Below are positions 24,490 through 35,500 of a DNA stretch of 53,704 nt, one piece after another (within the stretch, counting starts at the first letter, position 1; each line of letters opens with the position of its first letter). Position numbers and translations under genes: made by a program. A model generated the notes under the pieces. That model worked only from the letters and a program-made list of their open reading frames with translations, ran no database searches and was not told the DNA's origin. This DNA is from Phoronis australis (taxonomy: Eukaryota; Phoronida; Phoronidae). The DNA lies in the NCBI GenBank assembly GCA_002633005.1, contig NMRA01000316.1, positions 123,901 through 177,604 of the forward strand, read 5' to 3'.

Positions 24490-24690
24490 CTAAAAATAGC
24501 AGCCGACCAGCTGGTCGTCTGATGGCCGGTCGGCTATAGGGTCGGCTGAAGGGTCGGCTGTGGGGTCGCCTTATGAGTCGGCACTGCGGGCGGCTGCCGG
24601 TCGGCTAATTTTTAGCCGACCGGTCGGCTAATTTGCCGACCGGTCGACGGCCGGTCGTCGACCAATTTCCGACCGGTCGGCCAAAAATTC
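24490..24690. repeat. GC-rich cluster of GTCGGCT / GACCGGTC palindromes
   Basis: Several short units of GGGTCGGCTG type are followed by repeated GCCGACCGGTCGGC palindromes. A perfect hairpin lies at 24597-24623 (CCGGTCGGCTAA, loop TTT, TTAGCCGACCGG). The block is bounded by AT-rich DNA on the left and the purine tract on the right. Confidence 0.7.
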
Positions 24691-24731
24691 GTGATGTGTG
24701 CTGTATGTCTGGATGCATGTACAATGTTCGT

Positions 24732-24986
24732 GGAAAGAGAGAGAGGGCAAAGGCAGAAGGAGATGGGGACGGAGAGGGGAGAGGGGTCGAGAAAGAAGGA
24801 GAGGGAGGGATGGAGGGAGGGACGGGGTGTATAGAGGGATGGGGGAAGGGAGAGGGGGAGAGGGAGATGGAGAGAAGGGAAAAGAGAGAACGGGAGGGGG
24901 CTGGAGGGAGGGACAGAGGAAGTGAGGGAGGGGGAGGCAGGCTTTAGGAGCAAAGGGAGGAGTTTGGAGGGAAGGAGAGAGAAAGA
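24732..24986 (+). repeat. 255-bp nearly pure purine tract with G-quadruplex motif
   Basis: Almost only A and G on the plus strand, in irregular GGGA/GAGA units. At 24841-24864 the four runs GGG.., GGG, GGG.., GGG with short spacers meet the usual quadruplex pattern. Long ORFs here on both strands are low-complexity artefacts. Confidence 0.85.
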
Positions 24987-24999
24987 TTCTAACGATCCC

Positions 25000-27900
25000 A
25001 CGAGAAAACGAGCATCAATATCCGGCAACTCCCCACACTAAACACAATGAAAGATGACAAGTGCTGTGATTTGTTGTCCCAATTCTACGTAGTATGTATC
25101 GACCAATAAAAGCTAATAAATCTAGATCAGCTGATAAACATATCGTTAGATGCTGTTTGCGGATGTTCTAATTTGAGAGCTGATTCGCTGGTGGGTTTTT
25201 TGGGTGTTTTTGATGTGAAATTAGTGGACCTACATGTAAGCACTTTCTTGTTAAGAAATGAATGTCATCCCAAAGATTAGACGCCAAAACGTTGCAAGCT
25301 GCATGACAGCTGCATTAGCCTGTTGGTGGGACAATCAAACGCAAATCCTTGGTACAAAGATGAAATAAAATCGATTACCATTTTGTTCTCATACTCTCTT
25401 CTCATGTTACCGAGTCCTTGATCTGACACAACCCACAAAAAAGCTGAAATTGTTAGTGCTTAACCTGTTTACACGATGCATCCACCTCTCGCTAAAGGGG
25501 TGAGCATCGCAGTCATTCTGCCAGACATCCTTCGCGAAATCAGAACGAAATTTAGATTTTTTGAGTCATGGACAATACAAGCTGTGTAACAATGTATGCA
25601 TCGCTTCTGAGTTGTGTACAGAAATACAAGTGTATAATGTAAAAAGGCATCTTAAATTAGACATAGATAATTATAAACAATTAATCGTCACTGTACATGT
25701 ATTTTACATCGATCCTGTTTGTTTTCATTTATTTATTAATGCTTATATGTACTACACCCGTCTTGATACAGTTGCACAATAACTGTACGGTCACGTGACA
25801 CGGTCATTGCACGGTAAGGCAAATATTTCGCTGAAATGTGGGTTAAATACATAAGAAGTGGTAAAATATGTTTGTCTTCAGGTTTCTTATCAAACTCTAT
25901 TGATGCGCAGACTAATTATGTTCACTCTGCCTCCAGCTTCACGGATATAATTAAGTCTTCACAGAAGCCTATTAGCCAACCGACAAGAACTCGACAAGAT
26001 TCCTAAATAAAATGTGGGTGACACCGTCATGTTACAAGCAAACAAAGCATATCACAAATATCTGAAACTGCCATTGATCACCGTTTGGGAAGTTCCCAAG
26101 CTCAAAATTAATAATTGGCAAAGTTATTATTTCTTTAAGTCACGCCTATTCTTTTGATACTTGGCTCATACTAATGGTATTGTATCGTATATATTGTACA
26201 GTATCTCAAAGGGTTTTTCTAGATCATATACTTGAAAATACATACCAAATTAAGTAATACGTAACCTGGTATTATTTTTTTCTTTTCTGCTATCACCTCA
26301 AGTCTCTTTGAGCACAGTTTTGTTCCTCGGTCGAGATCAGAAATTTATCAACTATTCCTGTCCATTTCCGTAACATACATGTACATGAAAATTCCTAATT
26401 GTTTATCAATTCAGGGATTCCTGAATATCAGCCATGTTGTCATTGAAAACGTATTGCAATCCTCTGAGCGTCAAATCGTTGTTATTGTTTGGTTATTTTT
26501 GATTTTCATACGGATTCTTTTGATACAAATTTGATTATCTACATGTATATCCTAGTTTGAGCTGTTTCTTCGCCTATTCCTACGCGTAGTATTTAATGCA
26601 ATCATAAGTTTGCAACACTAGAATTGCCCTGACTCATTGTGAGGTACGTCAAACTTTAACAAGAGTACTCGTTCTGGTAATAAGTGAGAGGAAAACTTTT
26701 TAAACAGGTCAGTGTCTCTTCTTTATCAGCATATCGCAAAACTAATGCAAAGTACATGAACCATCAATTGCCGTTACTACTTGGTAACAAATTGGAAGCG
26801 GTCTGAATGGCCGTCGTCAAAAGTATTGAAAATGCACATTGGCCAAAAGGTGATGCCGAACGGGAGGGAAGCGTGTATTGAACTGCAATATATGAGGTGA
26901 ATTATTCTAATGTCAGGTGCAAAATGTAGTAGTTTTTTTTTAATATTTTGATTACACGAATTCAGCTTTTAAATGCCCTAGGAGGCCAAGTGTTCATGTT
27001 GCTCGTGGCAGTGTTGTCCGGGGCCAAGCGGCCGTGCTCTGGTAGTAGCCTATAGGAATACTTCAGAATGAATGAAACTTCTTTGTTATACTTTAAACTC
27101 ATAATACTTATATGTGTGATGTACTATTTAGAAATATATCAAGCTTTCCCTTTAAAGGTTTCGTTGCCAGCAATGGAAGTTCTAATACCTAGGTCTGACA
27201 AAGTCATCGGCGAACACGGTGGAAAATTGGAAATTTCTCCATTTTCCTATTGTGTGAAAATTCAACATTTTATGCATTACGTGATAATAGCTTTCTGTCA
27301 CTACCATCTTCAAGAATGGATGATTTTCCTGCTTATATAAAACAGCCGTTGGTCTCTGCCGAGGCAGATGAATCTTAGTTTTCCCTGTTTAAATTTATTT
27401 TCAGTATATTCGCCAGTTGTCAGTATATTCTTACTGCCTACCAATGTTACCTAATTATTTTAATACTGTATGTTCGTCGTTACGTTTATACTGTTTACCC
27501 AAGTTAGTTTTCCCATGTACAACACCTTGTTTAGTCCAGTCAAATAGACAGCTTTATCATTCAATCGGTCCTGAACGAATATCACTTCCGACTCAGCGAA
27601 AAATCTCAGTAAAATGGCCGATTATCACGTGACTCCAGTTCGTGACAAGAAGTGGTGTTAATTGGGCATTAGACACCCGTAGACGCAGTAAACCACGATT
27701 TTCGTTTCGTGTTATCTATTGCTATTGGCAAAAATGCTAACGAAGCGCTGACAGCAGCACTAAATTGCCGTCGCCAAAGTGCGGGCCTGTTTGCCAAACA
27801 TTTTGGTGCGCGTTGCGATTCCACAGATTGGTTTGGAGAATTCCATTTGTTACAGACGTACATGTAGAATCAAAGAAATTTAACCAAGAGAGTCAAGTTT
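25000..27900. other. Intergenic stretch without recognised gene
   Basis: AT-rich, with scattered TACATGTA sites. ORFs present are short, hydrophobic or AT-driven. I see no splice-supported exon, RNA gene or clear repeat. Confidence 0.5.
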
Positions 27901-27929
27901 TGTCCTGAGACGAGTGACCCGAGTTTTGC

Positions 27930-28166
27930 TCACTGCGTTCGGGAACGATCAGCATTGATTGGCGTCAGAGCTTCAGATGTTGAGCCCGTACCCTCAGCGA
28001 GAGACGGCTGTACACTATTAATTTTTAAAATGGTGCTTTCACACACGCGACTAAGTTGTTTTGGCAATCGTGTAAAAGGTAAAGCGTTCCAGCAACTTCG
28101 AATAAAAAATGTCCTCCGGTAAATTTTAGTGGAGCTACGTTGATTTGAACAGTGAAAGTCAAACAA
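27930..28166 (-). pseudogene. Possible decayed reverse transcriptase C-terminal fragment
   Basis: The minus-strand frame contains RRTFFIRSCWNALPFTRLP. A Phe-Phe-x-Arg...Trp-Asn-x-Leu-Pro pattern is common near the C-terminus of LINE reverse transcriptases. The match is short and nothing upstream supports it, so this could be chance. Confidence 0.2.
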
Positions 28167-28959
28167 TTAGCACAATGCGTTCTGCATGCAATTGAACTGC
28201 TTTCTGGAGAAACCCCAGACTTTTACTTTGTGTAATCGAGTGGGCACAACACCGTGTCTCAGAAAGAAATTCCATAACTCAAAGCGGCTCGTTTAGCATT
28301 AGGAGAAAACTTGGCTGCGGTGTGACTAAGGTAACTAGTTCCTAGTTCGAATTATGTAAACTCAACGATTCAAGATGATTTTGAATACAGTTAACGGGAT
28401 ATGGGATGGGTACAATTCTCAAGATGTCAGTGGCTATACAGACGGACTCGAAGTCTGACAAGAGAGACTAAATATTTCAATATATTCCAACGTATGATTT
28501 AAACACGAAATTCGTTGCAAAAGCTGATATGCACACGATAAGGTTAGACGGAAATGGACGAAGTTTTTTTATCGGGTGAGCTTTTTCCCAAGTGAGCAAA
28601 CATGCGTCGCTGGAACCACAAATATCGTGAACTGAACTCACATGCTCACACCATTCCTCAAGATATTGAAAAAACGGAAGACCAAAAGCCAATCTAAAAG
28701 ATGCAGTTTAAGTCTCGGCTCGTGCGTCGACCACAACGAAAAGGATTTTCAGAGCGATATACTTGGTCACTCGTCCAAATGAATCTTTCATTACGAGAAT
28801 CTCACAAACGTTCAATACTTTTTAGAGAAATCTATAAGCAGCCTAGCTTTAAACATGTTTAGCAATAATTAAATGTATTGATAAAATCAGTCTGTAATAC
28901 TTTAAGCAGTAACAAAAGGCCTTTTTGTGATCGGATGTTTCAAAGAAACAATACATTGT

Positions 28960-29090
28960 TACTGACCATCGCCGCACAAATGAAAAACTGCATTTCCAAT
29001 CAGCGTTTCGTCTATTCATTAGACATCATCAGGATAATTATTTACAAATGACAGCAAGTGCCAACATACATCATGTACACCTCAGGTAAC
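28960..29090 (-). repeat. Dispersed repeat with hammerhead-like core, copy 2
   Basis: On the minus strand: CACTTGCTG..., then CTGATGA, GTCTA-ATGAA-TAGAC hairpin and GAAACG (29032-29004), then TTTCATTTGTGCGGCGATGG. This matches copy 1 at 1070-1200 in order and spacing. Confidence 0.5.
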
Positions 29091-30034
29091 ATCCATAAAC
29101 TGAAGTGAGAAATACATGGAATATAGTCAGTAGCAGGTCATAACCAAAGTTGCAGGGTCACTGAGCTCTGCATGTTATTCAGAGAATCAGTTGCATACAG
29201 AGGAGCACGTTTTTTAACTCTGAAATCGGGGAGCAGTATACCCAAGTGTTTTGAATTCATATAAACAAAACACAAATTGCACACCTGATTTTTCATTCAT
29301 TAACGCGATCAAACATGTCCTTGCAGATTTGCTTCGGAGTGCGTAGGACTTTTAATTTCAATATTTTATTCTCAAGGTATTCTTAAATTCCAAAATGTCA
29401 AACGACAATTTGAAATCTCGTAATGGAGTTTCAGAAGTCCAATTCCTTCCATCTAAGTTGAATAACAAACAAATGCTGGTAGGTGAGGCTAACATAATGA
29501 GTTCATATCTCACACTTAGCTTGAACCAGTTACGCACTTTTTCCATATTAGATAAGCACAGCTATGGATTTTGATAAACAGAACACACGTCAATGTACTC
29601 GTCAACCTCTCTTCACCTGGTCAAAAACCTTATGCACAGGTACATTTAGAGAATGAGAAGTTTTGAGTAATTTCACACCATGCTAAACCCTATAGATGAG
29701 CAGAGAAAATGTGTTCTCTCTTGTACAATGTATTTTCGACCCCTTCACTCCTAAGAAAAGAAAGAGGCAAAAAAAACAACAAATCGGCGCTTCCCTGCCG
29801 ATGCCTGACTAAAGCCAACATTAGATTCTTAATTTCAAATCTCCTACTGATTCCAAAAACATGGTCCAAAAATATTGGCAACTAACTATTTTTTTGCAAA
29901 TATGGCTTGTTTGAGTGTGTCATAGTCTGACAGTATTTTTAGTTGCATTGTTTTGTTTTGTTACTCTGTTTGATTGGCATGACCCCTGAGTTAAGTACAG
30001 TGATAATGTAATTTGTTGACTACAATATAGTGTG

Positions 30035-30047
30035 GAACTTTCTAGAA
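30035..30047 (+). promoter_or_regulatory. Heat shock element 1 (perfect)
   Basis: GAActTTCtaGAA, three alternating pentamer cores as bound by HSF trimers. Lies in the first copy of the 64-bp repeat. Confidence 0.6.
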
Positions 30048-30098
30048 GACTGAGGTCAGAACAGTGATGATGTAATTTGCTTACTACAGTATAGTGTG

Positions 30099-30111
30099 GA
30101 ACTTTCTAGAA
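30099..30111 (+). promoter_or_regulatory. Heat shock element 2 (perfect)
   Basis: Identical GAActTTCtaGAA, 64 bp downstream of the first, in the second copy of the direct repeat. Confidence 0.6.
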
Positions 30112-30143
30112 GACTCTAGCATGACGGTGATTAATGCAGTCTG

Positions 30144-30156
30144 GAATATTCTAGAG
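30144..30156 (+). promoter_or_regulatory. Heat shock element 3 (one mismatch)
   Basis: GAAtaTTCtaGAG; two perfect cores and a third differing at one base. Confidence 0.45.
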
Positions 30157-30188
30157 ACTAGTATATGTTTGTAGAATAGTTGGGTAGA

Positions 30189-30206
30189 TTCAGGAAAGTT
30201 CTAGAA
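30189..30206 (+). promoter_or_regulatory. Heat shock element 4 (four perfect units)
   Basis: TTCagGAAagTTCtaGAA, four alternating cores in exact 5-bp register, the strongest site of the array. Confidence 0.65.
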
Positions 30207-30250
30207 TGTGCTTGAATTGATGAAAAGTTCCAGAACAATGCAGTAGGCTC

Positions 30251-30256
30251 TAAATA
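30251..30256 (+). promoter_or_regulatory. TATA-like box of the LTR-like element
   Basis: CTCTAAATACA, 16 bp beyond a final partial heat shock element (TTCcaGAA, 30228-30235). Spacing is like that of heat-shock gene promoters. Confidence 0.4.
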
Positions 30257-30590
30257 CACAAGCACGGGTTTGTGTTAGGAAGATCAAGTCAGTTCAAGAG
30301 AAGATCGAGTCAGTTAAAGAGAAGATCAAGTCAGTTAATCGATGAGTTCAAGTAAGTTAATCAGGAGAACTGCAGTTGAGTTGCAGTGAAGAGAATCAGC
30401 AGTTACAGCGATAATCAATAGAGAGCCAGCTATAGAGACAGCAGGTTATTGAACAGACGAGTGTAACAGTTGCTGAACGTGTCTCAGAAGTATATCACAA
30501 GTCAAGGCTTTGCAGCACTGGCTGGAGCATAGAACAGACATTACGTCGGACGTTTTGTTTGAGTAGGCTTGTGAACGTACGGTCGGGATT

Positions 30591-30596
30591 AATAAA
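30591..30596 (+). terminator. Polyadenylation signal of the LTR-like element
   Basis: AATAAA about 340 nt after the TATA-like box and about 65 nt before the presumed LTR end, as expected for an R-U5 boundary. Confidence 0.45.
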
Positions 30597-31787
30597 GGAT
30601 TAACTCGAACCAGTCTTCAGTCAATCGTCGCACCGAAAGCTATTAGCACCGGTCTGTAACAACCTGCGTCCACCCACACACGGGGGAGAACGTGAAAGAG
30701 TGCAACCTAAAAGTGCAGCCAATTTCTCAGTCCCTACCCAGCCTTAAATAATTGCAACAGGGCGTTGCCATTTTGAAGAAGAGTGCGGTTACAATCGAGC
30801 AAGTAGTCTTTTTTCACTGACAACAGCTCAGAAATACAAATACACCACATTCACTGAGCCTACAGTGTACATGCAATTCCTTCTTCAAATGCCCCAAGCC
30901 TGGCATACATGAACCCCTCGATTTCATATTTTGGGACTGCAAATTGGGTGCGGCCGCAGGCTAACCGTTCAGTGCCACTTAACAACAGTTGATGGATTTT
31001 GATGCTGGAAGTGTAATGCACCATGGATAATTAGGTGCGCGTACCTAGCCCTGAATGTCATCAGTACCCTACGCGAATTGCTTATGGTTATTCGGTTAAG
31101 AGGTGCCGATTGACCACTTTCGACGCCGACTCTTAACTGATGCTTCCAATAATCAATTGGCCGATGGAAAACCTGGGCCCTGAACCTAATCCTTGTACTA
31201 GAAACGAACTCGAAATTATTTTTGGTAATTTCTCTGCTAATTTTGTGCAAACTTAAGATAAGTGGTTATTGGACTGTGCTCGCATACATTATAATTTACG
31301 CATATGAGTTTCTAATCCAAGTTTGCACTTGATGAACCTTATATTCGTGCAATAAACTGGAGTACAAACTCGAAATTTTGAGTTCCAACTCGAACTTTTA
31401 GCTTTAATATTGGGTTTATCAACTGCAAACCAAGACTAATCATTATACACGTTATTCATTATCTACTCGAGCATAGAATAATAGACACTTATCTTGAGTT
31501 CGCATAAAAGTAGAGTAGAAAATGACAAGCGTAATTTCGAATTCCATTTCTAGTAAAAAGATTAGGACGTTGGGGGCTTTACGTGAAAAAGTCAGTGAGT
31601 TTATAAAACAGTTTTGAATAACATCATGTATAAAACATTTTGACCTACATGTATGTGCACTTTACTGTAGCCTAATTATATTTGTCGTTTTTCTGGTCAT
31701 TTACAAGCTTCACATCGTTCTTAGAAGTGCGAGTACCGTATCTAGTACAGTCCAATCATGGTGTGCATTTCGAAACGATTTTCCAGG

Positions 31788-31862
31788 TATACGGCGGGGT
31801 TTGAGCCTGAGAACCTTCTCATCACTAAGCCACCAAGCCACCGCTGCTCTTCGATGATAGTT
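31788..31862 (-). repeat. Possible tRNA-derived SINE head
   Basis: The minus strand reads GGTGGCTTAGTGATGAG (A-box like), AAGGTTCTCA, then GGCTCAAACCCCGCC (B-box like). The two boxes are closer than in a real tRNA, so the anticodon arm is missing; at most a decayed SINE promoter. Confidence 0.3.
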
Positions 31863-32368
31863 TGCTGTACATATAAACATGTACTGTGTCTTTATTACGG
31901 TAAATACTGTATCTTATATCTGTTTCAATGAAACACCGTACGTTCAAAACAGATCTTAGAGAATGTGTTGCTCAGCATAATTCCAAAAGCCGGGACACCG
32001 CCATATTGATCGCGTGGTCATGAGGCTTCAAACTATAGAATACTGGTCGTGACCTCAGTAAATATAGTCAAAAATATCTACATGTAAAGGGTAAAGTATA
32101 CCACATATAATGAATAAAAGTCATCAGCTTCGCATAGACTGATGTCATATTAAAATAGTTCTAGTTCTTCATTTTACACGTGACACGTCGCCTTTGAAAG
32201 ATCAACACCAACGCATATCGTACCAAGATCAAATCAACATTGAAATGAAGCTACCAAAAAGGCTCCGGCTGATGCACTGATCACAGTTTCGGTACAAGAA
32301 CGAGCAAAGACAATAGCGAGTTTGAAAACATGCTTACGAGATCAAGAGTATGTCAAATTTTCACTGCG

Positions 32369-32374
32369 TTTATT
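32369..32374 (-). terminator. Polyadenylation signal of CPVL copy B
   Basis: AATAAA on the minus strand (TTTATT on +), 54 nt beyond the stop codon of copy B. It is the nearest canonical signal and fits a short 3'UTR. Confidence 0.55.
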
Positions 32375-32427
32375 GATAAGATTTTATACACATACTGTAA
32401 TAGTTATACTGACAGAATATTCTGAAG

Positions 32428-32532
32428 TCAAGCATCTCCGAAGTTGTCTCCCTCTATGAACCTGCGTACTAAGTCCCATGATCTCTCTGGCTGGTCGTAG
32501 GGAGTGAGGTGTCCAGCTCCCTTAATCACCGC
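32428..32532 (-). CDS. CPVL: CPVL copy B exon 12 (catalytic His455, stop)
   Basis: [20 protein letters not shown] with the catalytic His, then TGA. The 5' intron contains the 327-n assembly gap. Confidence 0.92.
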   Translation of the reverse strand, partial: AVIKGAGHLTPYDQPERSWDLVRRFIEGDNFGDA

Positions 32533-35500
32533 CTAAACACAAAAGAAAATAGCTATTTGTCCTTTTGCATAGCTGTTTTTTNNNNNNNNNNNNNNNNNNN
32601 NNNNNNNNNNNNNNNNNNNNNNNNNNNNNNNNNNNNNNNNNNNNNNNNNNNNNNNNNNNNNNNNNNNNNNNNNNNNNNNNNNNNNNNNNNNNNNNNNNNN
32701 NNNNNNNNNNNNNNNNNNNNNNNNNNNNNNNNNNNNNNNNNNNNNNNNNNNNNNNNNNNNNNNNNNNNNNNNNNNNNNNNNNNNNNNNNNNNNNNNNNNN
32801 NNNNNNNNNNNNNNNNNNNNNNNNNNNNNNNNNNNNNNNNNNNNNNNNNNNNNNNNNNNNNNNNNNNNNNNNNNNNNNNNNNNNNNNNNNNNNNNNNNNN
32901 NNNNNNNNGCCCTCGGTCACACGGTCACTGATCATAGTTACGCTGTGTTTACAAACGAGAGAAAGGACTTGCTTGGTATTATAAAGCAAAAAAATGAAAC
33001 ATGGTTTTTAGTTTGCAAATCACTCCAAATGCACACAGTATCCAGCCTGCTCAAGACATGCCTGACCACAACCTATCCCATGAGCCTTCGCGAAGGAAGT
33101 AACTCGCACATGCGCAATGCGTAATTCGTCTGCGCTGCAAATCCGCTATTGTGCCGGCCTATTTTACACTCACAAAAAAATTTTCGATGATCGCAAGTTT
33201 TAAATTATTCGGGTTAAAGAGCAAGCTTTTTTGAATAATAAGCCACAGACTTTCAGGATACACAACTGATGTTCGAAATAGGAAAACCAGCTAGTCAAAT
33301 GCACAACCCTAACACATCTCAACTCCTTTTGGCAAGACAGCATGTTTTTACATATTGTCTTGAATACCTGGTGTAAGTTGCCTGCCACGGTGACATATCC
33401 GGCCACGTCTGCTTCAGGGCCTGCGACCCTCCAAATTGTCCGGTTAGCTTCCTTGTACAGGTCACTACCCCTCCAGGACATACTCTTCAGAAATGATTCT
33501 GTGAGCGGGTAAGCGACGATGACATCCAGCTGGCCATTGTAAAATAAAGTCTGAAGTGGTAAAATATAATTTTAATACACAGTCACGTGGTTTTTGTTAT
33601 CATGAACACGACACAAATCTGGGTACATAAAATGAGCCAGATGCTATTCACAAAGATTTGAATAATTTGGAACATAAACTCAGCTAAGACATGTACATGA
33701 CTAGCCAAAATGAAAAATTACGATGGCTCCGAAAACGTAATTTCTATCTGGAACGCATGAGAACTGCTCAAAGCAATCAGGTCACCTAGAAAATGAAAGC
33801 GCCGATAACTCCATGTCATTTACTATTTGGCAAATATAGTCACAAGTACTAAACATTTGTGACAGTTAAATCACCACAGACTACATTAATGAATTCCATC
33901 ACCAACTGGATTCGCCATAGTGATGCAAAGAACTGCACGCCGAAATCATGATCAAAGGCAGCCGTTAATGTTTGTCTTCCCAGCATCTAAAAATATGAAC
34001 GAATTTTAATTCTTTGTTTTTCTTAAGGTGTTCTTAAATTCCCAGTGTTCAAAATTGGTTTGAAACCGCGTTCTAGTGTTTCAAAAGACCCCACTCGTCC
34101 CTGACTTCTTGGGAAAGCGTTAAGTGAACTATTTTGTTTTTTTTTAGCCTTTCCTTCCATATTCTTCTTCATTAAAACATGTTGCATTTCCAACTGAAAA
34201 AAATATTTTGTCGAGTACTAACTGAATTATTTTGAGACGCGAACATACTGTATGCATGCAGCTTATGGTTAGTCATGCGAGCAAAACTTAGACTAAATTT
34301 ACCCCTTACCTAAACGTTCTACGTGAGAACTAATGTCTTACCCTGATCCCTGCATCTAATATTTCGATAATCCACGGCTTGACTGACTGCATAAAGTCTT
34401 GCTTCAAGACTTCAAATACATTGAGGTCACCAAAAGTGAGATTACCAACATGAAGAGCTCGCCGAATTTCTGGTCTAGAAAACACTCGGTAGTAGTGATA
34501 TCGCGTGGGCGGCACCTAGAGGAAGTAGCAATAAGATAAAAACAGACACACTCCTTTTTTATAGGTGTATACATAGGCAAGAGTGCAGAGGAAGCTTTAT
34601 TGAAACTTCACTAATTATGTGATAACTATCGTTGCTTTGCCCCTTTCCAAATCCTTTCTTGGCATGTGAAATCAATGCGGTGTGTGATTAATCGGAGCTA
34701 CATGTACATGAATATCGCATTTAGTTTGCATATGCATGTTAGGTGTGCAATGGATATGATGCCCCGTTTCCACTGCAAACTCACTCCCAGCCCATTCCAA
34801 ATACTGAAGTCATGGAGTGTTTACTTAAATTCTCGAGTGAAATGGCTATTACGGAAATTCAAAGCAAAGATTTTGTTTTCTCGTCCCAATTTTTTTGTTC
34901 CTGAGTGATTTCCGTAATTGTTTTGGGACAACAGGAAAACCGTCCACAGCTGACTCTCGGTCCTTGTAAGACATTCTTCCCGTTAAAACATTTAATGTGT
35001 GATCTGAAATAATTTCATGTGTTGTCTAACAGGATTTAAATGTGATGAAAAGTGACGATTAGTAGCAAAGGCATACGATTTTTTTCATAAAGGACTGTCT
35101 TTACAGCAATATATTTAAATTGTTTTACAAGTAAATATTGTGAAGAATGCTTTTAGAGCTCCCAGCTTGACATATTTCCACTAATAACGATATCAATGCA
35201 ATAACTAACGAAATCCACTAATGCAACCACAGAACACGAGAAAATGTAATGTACATTGAGTTAAACACTAAAACAAGACTCTGCCTTTCCGTTATTTACC
35301 TGTGTGTTGAGAAAATTCAAAAACTGAGTCATGCCAGTCACATTCGTGAAATAGGACGGAAACGACAAGCCAAAGAAAAGTTGGTCCATTAACTGTAAAA
35401 AGGAGCCATCGTAATTACAGACATGACTATTCTCACAGGAAAACATATGCTCACTCGATACAGTATGGGTGTGAAAAAGTTATTTAAAAGAAATTAGCTG

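Larger units (their letters stand above)
29918..30661 (+). mobile_element. Solo-LTR-like element with heat shock element array
   Basis: Starts TGTCATAG and ends CTGTAACA, compatible with the TG...CA rule. In order it holds a 64-bp direct repeat, several heat shock elements (30035-30235), a TAAATA box (30251), three 21-bp GAAGATCAAGTCAGTTaaaga repeats from 30279, and AATAAA (30591-30596). This order of promoter, leader and poly(A) signal is that of an LTR. No internal gag-pol and no matching second LTR or 5-bp target duplication were found, so the boundaries are provisional. Oriented opposite to the CPVL genes. Confidence 0.5.

Noticed and set aside
24612-25028. Long ORFs on both strands, including a Pro/Ser/Leu-rich 138-codon frame
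   Set aside because: They run through the purine tract and GC palindromes; composition is purely that of the simple sequence.
27068-27340. 90-codon hydrophobic ORF from an ATG
   Set aside because: AT-driven Ile/Leu/Phe/Tyr composition with no domain, signal cleavage pattern or neighbours.
32509-32989. Three ORFs of about 140-155 codons
   Set aside because: Almost entirely made of n from the assembly gap.
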